Shown piece by piece: positions 16,026-23,655 of a stretch of DNA of 24,757 nucleotides; positions within the stretch are counted from its first letter, which is position 1, and every line of letters begins with the position of its first letter. The stretch spans positions 1 to 24,757 of the forward strand of contig WRJC01000045.1 in the NCBI GenBank assembly GCA_009782405.1, in the 5' to 3' direction. Under the pieces are notes generated by a model that was not told the origin of the DNA, did not search any database, and saw only the letters and a program-made list of their open reading frames with translations. Origin of the DNA: Oscillospiraceae bacterium (GTDB taxonomy: Bacteria > Bacillota_A > Clostridia > Oscillospirales > WRJC01). The translations under genes and the position numbers were made by a program.

Positions 16026-17162
16026 TCAAAAAATTTTTTCCCCTTTTGCGTAAACTTCCTTTATTTCGTTTTTGCCGCCCAAAACAATGAAATCGGCGTC
16101 TTTGCCCGTTTCAATCGAACCCTTGCGGTCATATATGCCCACGCATTCTGCGGGGTTTTTCGTGACGGTCAAAAGTGAGCTCTGCACGCTGCGCCCCGTG
16201 AATTTCACGAAATTTTCCAATTCTTTGCTTAAATTGGTCGTGCTTCCCGCGATTGTCTCCGTGCCGTCGGGATTTGTCATGAAGGCTTTGCCGTTTTCGA
16301 CTTTGACGCCGTCGTCGGAACCGAGGTTGTACGACCCATCGGGCAATCCCGCCGCCGCCATGGAATCGCTCACCAATATTATCTTGTCGATTCCCTTGGC
16401 TTTTTCGGTCAAACTCACGAATTCGGGGCATAAATGTATGCCGTCGCATATGATTTCGGCGTATGTGCCGCCAATCAGAGCATATCCCGCCACTCCTGCG
16501 TTCCTGTGGTGCATGGGCGCCATCCCGTTGAACAGATGCGTGTATGATTTGGCCCCGAGCTCCGCCGCTTTTTTCAGGATTTCGCCGCTTGCTTCCGTGT
16601 GCCCCATCGATATTGTCGCGCCTTTTTTTATCGCCGCCTCCATGAACTCGAATGCCCCGTCGAGTTCGGGCGCGACTGTCATGTGCATGGCAAGCCCGCA
16701 ATCCAAAATCGCCGCCATCATTTCGTCAAGCTCGGCCATGTTGGGCTCCCTTATATATTCCGGGTTGTGCGCGCCCCGTTTGTTTTTGTTGATGTACGGA
16801 CCCTCCACGTGTATCCCCCTGAAATCTATTTTCGCCCCGGGCCTGGCCTTTTTTGTTTCCTCTATCATCCGCATGATTTTGTCGTGGCGTTCGGACATGG
16901 TGGCCAAAAAAAGCGTGGTGACCCCATTTTGGGCGTAATACGCGCTCATTTCGACAAGTGCGCCGGAATTGGCGCCGAATATATCGACCCCGGCCGCCCC
17001 GTGCGAGTGTATGTCGATGAATCCGGGGATAATTTTGGCTTCGGCGGGCTTTTTGCTCCCCGTGTTTATTATTTCGGCGAATTTGCCGTCCTCTATTTCC
17101 AAATCGGCCCTGATAAAACATTTTTTCGAAGAATTGTAAGTCTCCGCGTTTCTGATGCGCAT
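16026..17162 (-). CDS. nagA: N-acetylglucosamine-6-phosphate deacetylase
   Basis: The enzyme removes acetate from GlcNAc-6-phosphate to give glucosamine-6-phosphate in the cytoplasm. The preferred start is the ATG at 17162, because AGGGGGAA lies 7 bases upstream; a start at 17180 would add six residues. The 378-residue protein shows the metal-dependent amidohydrolase motifs in order: HSHG (52-55), HVEGPYINKNKRGAH, MGHTEA, THLFNGM, HHRNAGVAG and the catalytic Asp in LVSDSMAAAG. Length is normal for NagA. It lies downstream of, and is probably co-transcribed with, the NagD-like phosphatase. NagB (deaminase) is not in the window, so the pathway must be completed elsewhere. Confidence 0.92.
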   Translation of the reverse strand: MRIRNAETYNSSKKCFIRADLEIEDGKFAEIINTGSKKPAEAKIIPGFIDIHSHGAAGVDIFGANSGALVEMSAYYAQNGVTTLFLATMSERHDKIMRMIEETKKARPGAKIDFRGIHVEGPYINKNKRGAHNPEYIREPNMAELDEMMAAILDCGLAMHMTVAPELDGAFEFMEAAIKKGATISMGHTEASGEILKKAAELGAKSYTHLFNGMAPMHHRNAGVAGYALIGGTYAEIICDGIHLCPEFVSLTEKAKGIDKIILVSDSMAAAGLPDGSYNLGSDDGVKVENGKAFMTNPDGTETIAGSTTNLSKELENFVKFTGRSVQSSLLTVTKNPAECVGIYDRKGSIETGKDADFIVLGGKNEIKEVYAKGEKIF

Positions 17163-17204
17163 TTTCCGTTCCCCCTGCATTCTGCTATTGTGCTTATTGC
17201 TTTT

Positions 17205-17239
17205 ATTATACTACGAATGGCACGCAAAAACATGCCATT
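17205..17239 (-). promoter_or_regulatory. Possible internal promoter/operator before nagA
   Basis: On the minus strand a TATAAT (17210-17205) lies between the phosphatase gene and nagA. Just upstream of it is an inverted repeat AATGGCA/TGCCATT (17216-17222 and 17233-17239, 10-base spacer), which covers the -35 position, where no good -35 exists. This could be a regulated promoter or a weak processing hairpin. Confidence 0.35.
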
Positions 17240-17274
17240 TTAAAAAATTTACAAATTTCACAATTGGCCCGCAG

Positions 17275-18096
17275 TCATATATATTTTCCCGCTTCCTCGA
17301 GATTTTCGAAAATCAGATCGGGCTGCCGGTTTTCGGGCAGGGCCATCGCTTCTTCCAGACTCGTTTCCCCGGTCAGCACCAGCGCCGCAGTCATGCCGTT
17401 GTTTTTGCCCATCGCCACGTCGGTATACAGCCTGTCGCCGAAAATCGCCATATTTTCGCGCCGCTCGCCGTAGATTTCCTCGATCATTTCCACCGCTTCG
17501 CCGCACGGCTTGCCAAACGCCTTTGGCAAAGGTTTGCCTGTCGAAACCCGTATCAGCTCGTTTATCGCCCCGCAGTCCGGAATGTAGCCGTTTTCCACAG
17601 GGCAGTTTATATCGGGGTGGGTGGCAAGCCACAAAGCGCCGCCGCGTATATACGCGCAGGCGCGCTCGAGTTTGGCATATGTGAGCGTGGTGTCAAAAGA
17701 AGTGACCACGATGTCGGGTTCGCCGGAAGTCAGGCATATTCCGCCATTTTCGAACATGGCTTCGAGATGCGGGGTGCCCACGAGATATATTTTTTTCCCT
17801 CCTTCATGCGAATTCAAATATTTTATGAGCACATCGGCGGAAATCAAAAGCTGCCCGCCGGAAGCGGGAAATCCCATTTGCCCCAATTTTTTTAAGTAAT
17901 GGTTTTTGTCTTTTGAAGAATTGTTCGTGAAATAGATCATGCGCTTGCTGCCGCGGGCATTTATTTTCGCCAGCAAATCGACAGCGCCCGGCAAGGGTTT
18001 TGCGCCGATGTAAATCGTGCCGTCCATGTCGAATATGAAGAAAGTTTTGTTTTTCAATTCGCTTAATTTTTTCGCCTCGTTTGCCCATGTTCGCAT
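17275..18096 (-). CDS. HAD-IIA family phosphatase (NagD-like)
   Basis: The preferred start is the ATG at 18096, seven bases after a GGGGGG run; an ATG at 18111 lies inside that ribosome site. The 273-residue product has the HAD motif I DMDGTIY (D23, D25), motif II YFTNNSSK (55-62), the GKP motif (Lys of motif III) and motif IV FGDRLYTD, with a C2-type cap between them. It is the size of NagD/4-nitrophenyl phosphatases, which dephosphorylate sugar phosphates or nucleotides. The gene precedes nagA in the same direction, as in E. coli where nagD accompanies nagA, which suggests a link to amino-sugar phosphate turnover. The exact substrate is unknown. Confidence 0.88.
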   Translation of the reverse strand: MRTWANEAKKLSELKNKTFFIFDMDGTIYIGAKPLPGAVDLLAKINARGSKRMIYFTNNSSKDKNHYLKKLGQMGFPASGGQLLISADVLIKYLNSHEGGKKIYLVGTPHLEAMFENGGICLTSGEPDIVVTSFDTTLTYAKLERACAYIRGGALWLATHPDINCPVENGYIPDCGAINELIRVSTGKPLPKAFGKPCGEAVEMIEEIYGERRENMAIFGDRLYTDVAMGKNNGMTAALVLTGETSLEEAMALPENRQPDLIFENLEEAGKYI

Positions 18097-18188
18097 ATGA
18101 AATCCCCCCATGAAAAATTATTTTCGTATTTTTATTGATTGTACACGTAATTTTAACATAAAAATTTGAATAAAAATACAATTTGTAC

Positions 18189-18217
18189 TTGAAGATTTTA
18201 TTTATTTAGTATATAAT
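18189..18217 (+). promoter_or_regulatory. Promoter of the six-gene sugar operon
   Basis: TTGAAG (18189-18194), a 17-base spacer and TATAAT (18212-18217). It is divergent from the phosphatase-nagA unit, and the 165-base gap between the two start codons would allow shared regulation. Confidence 0.75.
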
Positions 18218-18261
18218 CTGTATTGAGGCAAAAATCAAAAATATGAAAAGGAGAAGACAAA

Positions 18262-19158
18262 ATGAAAAAATACGGCATAGTTTCAAGGAGCTACGGAAAC
18301 ATGACTGTCGCCGAAGCTGCGAAATTTATGGCGGCCCACGGGTATAACTGCACCGAGCTTTGCATGGCCCATCCTGATTTTGGCGGCTGGGCGTACAATG
18401 GGATTTCAAAGCTCGACGAAAACGGAATCACAGAGCAGCTCACGAAAGAAAAAGCGGGCATAATGCGCGATATGGGCATAGAGGTCACGGCTTTCGGGGT
18501 GTTCACAGACAATCTTTGTCCGGGCGACGACGCCTACAGGCAAAAATGCCGGGACGCTTTCGTGCGCTGCATGGATTTCGCGGCTTACGCCGGGATAAAA
18601 AACCTCACCACGGAACTCGGGTTCCGGCCCGATAACAAAAGGGGGCTCACGACCGAAAATTACGAATCCGATTTCCAAAGGCTGAAAGAGAATTTTATTT
18701 CCTTAGGAAACGCGGCGAAGGAGCGCGGCCTGAACATCTGCATAGAGGCTTGCGTCATAGATGTCATACCCTCCGCCAAAAGGCTCAGGGATTTCATATC
18801 GCAGATCGAAAAAGAATCGGGCCTGGCCAATATAAAGGCCATGATAGATATGGCGAATTTTATCGCGAATTCGGACGAGGACGACGTGTTCAAGTATTTG
18901 GCGGCTCACACGGTTTATTTCCACGGCAAGGACAGGAAGGTCAACGATTGCTTCGGGCGGATTTTGGGCGAAGGCGAAATCGACTGGGTGAAATTCTTCA
19001 TGAATTACTACAGGCTCACGCCGGACCTGCCCTTTATACTGGAATACACGAACGCCGACACCACGGCTTCGACCAACGAGAGAGTGGCGCGCTTTGCGAT
19101 GCAGGCGAGATCCAACCTCGCGCTGATGGGATACAATGTACAGGAGTGGGTGAACTAA
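18262..19158 (+). CDS. Sugar phosphate isomerase/epimerase-like TIM-barrel protein
   Basis: This 298-residue protein has a strong AAAAGGAGAAG ribosome site and is the first gene of the operon. It belongs to the xylose-isomerase-like/AP-endonuclease-2 TIM-barrel superfamily (IolE, IolI and related epimerases or lyases). The four metal ligands of the family can be placed: Glu162 (CIEAC), Asp196 (MIDMAN), His221 (YFHGKD) and Glu261 (ILEYTN), so a divalent-metal active site looks intact. No signal peptide is present, so it is cytoplasmic. It abuts the kinase gene with no gap. Members of this fold isomerise keto-sugars or eliminate from 3-keto-glycosides; which applies here is open. Confidence 0.85.
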   Translation: MKKYGIVSRSYGNMTVAEAAKFMAAHGYNCTELCMAHPDFGGWAYNGISKLDENGITEQLTKEKAGIMRDMGIEVTAFGVFTDNLCPGDDAYRQKCRDAFVRCMDFAAYAGIKNLTTELGFRPDNKRGLTTENYESDFQRLKENFISLGNAAKERGLNICIEACVIDVIPSAKRLRDFISQIEKESGLANIKAMIDMANFIANSDEDDVFKYLAAHTVYFHGKDRKVNDCFGRILGEGEIDWVKFFMNYYRLTPDLPFILEYTNADTTASTNERVARFAMQARSNLALMGYNVQEWVN

Positions 19159-20256
19159 ATGCATATTAAAGAAAAACTCATAAAGTTAATGTCATTATAC
19201 GGCATAAACGGGGAGATAAAAGAATACAGCCAAATAACCAACGGGCACATCAACGAGACATATTATGTCTCGGTGGAAAACGGGCAGTCCGTCAATCCGT
19301 ATGTGTTCCAGAAGGTGAACACATATGTTTTCAAAGAACCGGTCAAAGTGATGAACAACATCATGATGATAGATAATTTCATCAAAAACAACGTAAAAAA
19401 AAGCGCGTGCAAGATCATCACGTTTCTGTCAAACAACGAATACAGAAACTACACGGAGACAGATGACGGCGAATTTTGGCGCATATGCGTTTTCGAGGAA
19501 AATACGGTGACCTTCGAGGTGGTGGAAAACCCGGCGATACTAAAAAGCAGCGGATATGCTTTCGGCGATTTCCTGAATGCAATAGGCGACTTTCCGGCGG
19601 ATCGGCTAAACATCACCATACCCGATTTCCACAACACGAAAAAGCGGCTCGAAAACTTTTTTTCGGTGGTGGAGCGGGACGAGGGCAACCGGGCAAAGGA
19701 TGTCAAAGAGGAAATCAAAGTGTTTGAGAAGCACCGCGATTTTTGCTGCAAGCTGACGGAAATGGCGGAGGGGGGCAAGCTGCCGCTGCGCCCGGTGCAC
19801 AACGACACGAAATACAACAATATACTTCTTGACAAAGACACGTTCGAACCGGTTTGCGTTCTGGATTTGGACACCATCATGCCGGGGCTGGTGGCGCACG
19901 ATTTCGGCGATGCCATACGCTTCGCGGCAAACAAGGCGGCAGAAGACGAAACGGAGCTGGGCAAGGTATATCTGGATTTCGACTACTTCAAGGAATTCAC
20001 CGAGGGGTTCACGGAAGCGGTGGGGCGCTCGCTGAGCCCGGCAGAGGTCGAAACGCTGGCGTTGGGGGCGCCGACGATCACGTTCGAGCTGGCATCGCGT
20101 TTTTTGGCGGACCACATAGACGGGGACAGGTATTTCGCGATCCACCGGCCGGGGCACAATCTGGACCGCGCGCGGTGCCAGATGAAGCTGGCGCTGGACA
20201 TGATGGAAAAATTGGATGTTATGTGTGATTTTGTGCGCACATCCATTAATAAATAA
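19159..20256 (+). CDS. nahK: N-acetylhexosamine 1-kinase-like phosphotransferase
   Basis: This 365-residue protein is of the APH kinase fold. The sequence follows NahK of the bifidobacterial lacto-N-biose pathway closely in order and spacing: an FQKVNTYVFKEPVKVMNNI segment, IPDFHNTKKR, the catalytic loop HNDTKYNN (H214, D216, N221), the metal-binding DLDTIMPG (D236/D238) with DFGDAIRF, and HRPGHNLDR near the end. NahK phosphorylates GlcNAc or GalNAc at C1, giving the sugar-1-phosphate for UDP-sugar interconversion. The partner phosphorylase, GalT and GalE genes are absent here. It starts directly after the upstream stop codon. Aminoglycoside resistance is unlikely given this resemblance and context. 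The exact sugar is uncertain. Confidence 0.8.
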   Translation: MHIKEKLIKLMSLYGINGEIKEYSQITNGHINETYYVSVENGQSVNPYVFQKVNTYVFKEPVKVMNNIMMIDNFIKNNVKKSACKIITFLSNNEYRNYTETDDGEFWRICVFEENTVTFEVVENPAILKSSGYAFGDFLNAIGDFPADRLNITIPDFHNTKKRLENFFSVVERDEGNRAKDVKEEIKVFEKHRDFCCKLTEMAEGGKLPLRPVHNDTKYNNILLDKDTFEPVCVLDLDTIMPGLVAHDFGDAIRFAANKAAEDETELGKVYLDFDYFKEFTEGFTEAVGRSLSPAEVETLALGAPTITFELASRFLADHIDGDRYFAIHRPGHNLDRARCQMKLALDMMEKLDVMCDFVRTSINK

Positions 20257-20278
20257 TATTTTTGGAGGATTTGCAAAA

Positions 20279-21079
20279 ATGATCAAACTCGGAGTGAACA
20301 CTGTTTTGTTCAAAAATTTCGACTTCGCGACTGCGGCGAAATATCTCAAAAAAGCGGGATATGACGGCGTGGGGATCTCCGCGCTCAAAGGCATGGGGAC
20401 CGACCATTTCAACACGGACAGCTGGAAACAGGACAAAGATGAACTGAAGGCCATAATGGCGGACAACGGGCTCGAGTTTCTCTCGTCTGAAATCGCCTCG
20501 CAGGAACCCGAAAGGTTCAAGATCGCCTGCGAAGGCGCGGCGGAGATCGGCATACCGGTTTTGTGCATCGGCCCCGGCGGGAAAATGGACGACGAGGAAA
20601 CCATGAAGCAGAGCTTCGAATCGATCAACAAGCTCGCGGAGGTGGCCGCGAGCTACAAGGTCACCCTCGCCTGCAAGGCCCATGTGGGCAGCGCGGTGTA
20701 CAACACGCCCACTTCGCTTAAAATGATCGAGGCGGTGCAGAACCCGTATTTCGGGCTCGACATGGATCCTTCGCATATCCACAGGGCAAACGAAATCCCC
20801 AAAGACGCGCTCGCAAGCGTGATCCACGCCATGAAGCACGTGCACATAAGGGACTGCAAGGGGCTCGGCCCGTCCCCGGGCGATTCGTCCGACCAGGCCT
20901 GCGGCAGGGGCGACATCGATTTGTTCGGGTATATAAAGGCCATGGTCGACGCGAATTACGACGGCCCGTGCGTGCTCGAAGTCATCGGCAGGGATCTCGA
21001 CATAGCCGAGGCATCGATCATCGCGGCGGAATCATACGGATACATGAACGCCTGCCTGAAAAAGCTCGGCGCGAGATAA
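20279..21079 (+). CDS. Second sugar phosphate isomerase/epimerase-like TIM-barrel protein
   Basis: The ATG at 20279 follows TTTGGAGGA; an upstream in-frame ATG at 20216 lies within the kinase gene and is rejected. The 266-residue product has the same superfamily fold as the first TIM-barrel gene but is not closely similar to it. Ligand candidates are Asp161/Asp163 and His166 (LDMDPSHIH), His187/His189 (HVHIRD) and Glu234 (VLEVIG). The first Glu ligand of the family is replaced by Lys133 in ACKAHVG, with His135 nearby, so the metal site or chemistry may differ. It sits between the kinase and the sulfatase-like gene in one operon and is probably cytoplasmic. Confidence 0.83.
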   Translation: MIKLGVNTVLFKNFDFATAAKYLKKAGYDGVGISALKGMGTDHFNTDSWKQDKDELKAIMADNGLEFLSSEIASQEPERFKIACEGAAEIGIPVLCIGPGGKMDDEETMKQSFESINKLAEVAASYKVTLACKAHVGSAVYNTPTSLKMIEAVQNPYFGLDMDPSHIHRANEIPKDALASVIHAMKHVHIRDCKGLGPSPGDSSDQACGRGDIDLFGYIKAMVDANYDGPCVLEVIGRDLDIAEASIIAAESYGYMNACLKKLGAR

Positions 21080-21116
21080 ACCATAATTTAACTGAAATGA
21101 AGAGGAGAAAATATTT

Positions 21117-22541
21117 ATGTCTTGCTGCGATAACAAAAAAAAGCTGAACCTGCTGTTTTTCGGGATCGACTCGCTGAGGCGCGACCATATGTCGCTCTAC
21201 GGCTACAAGCGCCAGACCACCCCCAATATCTCGAAATTCCTGTCTGACGGGATCGTGTTCGAGAACTGCTTCTCACCCTCCGTGCCAACCACCCCGGGGT
21301 ATTCCTCGATGATGACGGGGCTGGACATATTCAGCACGGACGTGGTGGCGCTTCGGCATCAGGGGGACATGGCGCCGGGGGCGAGGACGCTTGCGGAAAT
21401 CCTGGGGGAGCGGGGGTACAACACGACCTGCGTTGGCTTCGAGGGCAACGTTGGCGGCAGGGGCTACCAAAAGTACCTGAATTTCGACGGCTGGGGCCCC
21501 GACCGGGAAGACGGCAGATCCCACAAGGCCGAAAACCTCAACGACGTGACCCTGCCCGAGCTTGGCAGGCTCGGCAAAATCTACAAAGACGAAGACAAGC
21601 CGTTCTTCCTGTTTTTGCGTCACATGGATCCCCACGCGCCATACCTGCCGCCCCACCCGTTTTCGAGGATGTTCTATCAGGGCGACGAATTCGACCCGGA
21701 CAACAAATCGCTCGAAAAATGCTATGCTTTCAAACCATTCTGCGATTTCCACGCCTCATGGTTCCCGGCGGGCTGCACCGACGCGGAATATGTGATCGCG
21801 CAGTACGACGCCGAGATCGCATATATGGACGCCTGCATACAGCAGATACTCGAAAAGCTCGCGGAGCTGGGGATAGAGGAGGAGACCTTGGTGGTGTTCA
21901 CTTCTGACCACGGGGAGACGCTAAACGACCACGACTGCCACTACGACCACCACGGTATATACGACCCCACCTTGGTGGTGCCGTTCGCCTTAAAGCTCAA
22001 AGGCTGCTGCAAGGGCGCGAGGTACAAGGATTACTGCCAGCTCAAAGACGTGACCCCGACCGTGCTCTCGGTTATGGGCATCGACGACACCGGAATCGCG
22101 TTCGACGGGCGCGACATGACCGAAGTGGTAAAGGGAAAAGCCGCGCAGGAGCCGGAGATGTACATCACGGAGGCCACATGGATGAGAAAGCACGGCTGGC
22201 GCACGCCCGAGTGGAAGCTGATAGTGGCGCTGGAGCCGGACTTCCATTTCAAGCCGGGGGTGGAGCTGTACAACCTGGTAAAAGACCCGGAGGAGAACTG
22301 CAACGTGGCCGAACAGGAGCCGGAGGTAGTGAAATACCTGACGGAGCGCATGAACGCCTTCATCGCTAAGCGCGAGGCCAAGACGGGGAGGCAGGACCCG
22401 GTGGTATCGAACGCGACGAAGTGGAACGGTTTTGGCAAGGCGTTCGAGTCCAGCGAAGAGGCATACAACAGCATGCACATCGGCGACATCGGGATAGCGC
22501 AGAAATTGCAGGCCTTGGCCAAAGAAAAACAAGGGAAATGA
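21117..22541 (+). CDS. Sulfatase-fold hydrolase with Thr at the formylglycine position
   Basis: This 474-residue protein starts at ATG behind AGAGGAGAA. Alkaline-phosphatase-superfamily landmarks are clear: FGIDSLRRDH (metal ligand D18), HMDPHAPY, TSDHGE (D264-H265) and DHHGIYD (277-283). True sulfatases carry C/S-x-P-x-R ten residues before the end of the T-G motif; here that position reads T58-T-P-G-Y62, followed by SSMMTG. With Thr for Cys and Tyr for Arg it cannot be matured to formylglycine. Thr nucleophiles occur in phosphodiesterases and transferases of the fold (NPP, EptA, LtaS), so phosphate ester or diester chemistry is plausible. There is no signal peptide, hence a cytoplasmic substrate. 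It lies within the sugar operon. Confidence 0.85.
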   Translation: MSCCDNKKKLNLLFFGIDSLRRDHMSLYGYKRQTTPNISKFLSDGIVFENCFSPSVPTTPGYSSMMTGLDIFSTDVVALRHQGDMAPGARTLAEILGERGYNTTCVGFEGNVGGRGYQKYLNFDGWGPDREDGRSHKAENLNDVTLPELGRLGKIYKDEDKPFFLFLRHMDPHAPYLPPHPFSRMFYQGDEFDPDNKSLEKCYAFKPFCDFHASWFPAGCTDAEYVIAQYDAEIAYMDACIQQILEKLAELGIEEETLVVFTSDHGETLNDHDCHYDHHGIYDPTLVVPFALKLKGCCKGARYKDYCQLKDVTPTVLSVMGIDDTGIAFDGRDMTEVVKGKAAQEPEMYITEATWMRKHGWRTPEWKLIVALEPDFHFKPGVELYNLVKDPEENCNVAEQEPEVVKYLTERMNAFIAKREAKTGRQDPVVSNATKWNGFGKAFESSEEAYNSMHIGDIGIAQKLQALAKEKQGK

Positions 22542-22545
22542 TCAT

Positions 22546-22572
22546 GTAGGGGCAGGCCTCTGGTCTGCCCGC
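22546..22572. repeat. REP-like palindrome
   Basis: GGGCAGGCC pairs with GGTCTGCCC across a TCT loop (one G-T pair), flanked by GTAG and GC. Short elements of the GTAGGGGC...GCCCGC type are dispersed in many Clostridia genomes. It lies in the 53-base gap between the sulfatase-like and first dehydrogenase genes and has no T-run, so it is not a terminator. Confidence 0.5.
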
Positions 22573-22594
22573 ACATAATAGGTAGGTGAAATAA

Positions 22595-23620
22595 ATGCAA
22601 AAAGCGTGCGTGATAGGCATGGGGCCTATTGGCAACATACATTCGCGGGCATACGCGGCCTGCCCAGACGCAAAGCTCGCCGGGGTGTGCGATATCCGCG
22701 AGGACAGGGCAAAAGCGGGCGGCGAAAAATTCAATGTGCCGTACTTTTTGGACGCTGCGGAAATGCTCGAAAAAGTAAAGCCGGACATATGCTCGGTCGC
22801 CACCGGCGGCTACGAATACTCCTCCGACCACTACGCGCCCACGATGCAGGCCTTGAAGGCGGGCTGTCATGTGCTCGGCGAAAAACCCATATCAAACGAC
22901 TTGGAACTCGCGCTCGAAATGGTCGAAACAGCCGAAAAACTCGGGCTGTGCTACGGCATAGACCTGAACCACCGTTTCACCCCCGCCGCGAGACAGGCCA
23001 AAAAATGGCAGCTCGACGGCAGGATCGGGGATCTGCTTTTTTGCAACATGGCGCTGTGGATAGGCAAGACAATGCCCTTGGATTCGATATATTATCAGCT
23101 GAAAGCCCTAAACCCGCACAGCGTGGACATAATCAGGTACTTTATGGGCGATGTCGAAGAGGTGCAGTGCTACGCCATGACCGCGCCGAACCGCGTCGAG
23201 GAGGGCACGAAGATATACTCGACCACATCGGTCAACATGAAATTCGCGAACGGGGCGGTCGGGCACCTGCTTTCCTCCTACGACATAGTCAGGGGGCATC
23301 CGATGGAGCGCTGCGAGGTGGCCGGAATTTGCGGCAGGGCGGTTTTTGAGGATATGTGGCGGCAGGCGACGCTGTACCCGGCTGAGACATACCTGAAAGA
23401 GCAGTACACGAACCCGGTTTTCGGCGGGTTCAAGGATTTCGACGACACGTTTTTTGACAGGATACACAGCTTTGTCCGCGAAGTGGGCTCGGGCACAAAG
23501 CCGGAGGACATCGACGGCAAAGCCAGGGACGGGCTCGAGGCCTCGCGGGTGATCCATGCGGCGATAGAATCGATAAAGCGCGGCAATATCCCGGTGAAAG
23601 TGAAAGAAATAGTAAAATAA
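22595..23620 (+). CDS. Gfo/Idh/MocA-family NAD(P)-dependent sugar dehydrogenase
   Basis: This 341-residue protein has an ATG start behind AGGTAGGTG. The N-terminal Rossmann domain has GMGPIG (8-13) and the family EKP motif (E96-K97-P98, with the catalytic Lys). The DLNHRF segment and the H175-S-V-D178 motif of the C-terminal domain supply the usual catalytic His and Asp. Members oxidise or reduce a sugar or polyol hydroxyl, including inositol, glucose-fructose and the 3-position of glycosides. No signal peptide, so cytoplasmic. It is the fifth gene of the operon and is followed after 35 bases by a paralogue. Confidence 0.88.
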   Translation: MQKACVIGMGPIGNIHSRAYAACPDAKLAGVCDIREDRAKAGGEKFNVPYFLDAAEMLEKVKPDICSVATGGYEYSSDHYAPTMQALKAGCHVLGEKPISNDLELALEMVETAEKLGLCYGIDLNHRFTPAARQAKKWQLDGRIGDLLFCNMALWIGKTMPLDSIYYQLKALNPHSVDIIRYFMGDVEEVQCYAMTAPNRVEEGTKIYSTTSVNMKFANGAVGHLLSSYDIVRGHPMERCEVAGICGRAVFEDMWRQATLYPAETYLKEQYTNPVFGGFKDFDDTFFDRIHSFVREVGSGTKPEDIDGKARDGLEASRVIHAAIESIKRGNIPVKVKEIVK

Positions 23621-23655
23621 ATTTCATAATTAAAACAAAAGAGGTGTAAAAAATC

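Noticed and set aside
16072..17243. Plus-strand open frames over nagA
   Set aside because: Shadows of nagA; no domain content, while the minus strand shows all NagA motifs.
19159..20256. Aminoglycoside phosphotransferase (antibiotic resistance)
   Set aside because: The APH fold is shared, but the motifs and segment order follow N-acetylhexosamine 1-kinase and the gene lies in a sugar operon.
19606..20631. Minus-strand open frame across nahK and the second TIM-barrel gene
   Set aside because: It crosses two real genes and their intergenic gap and has no recognisable motif.
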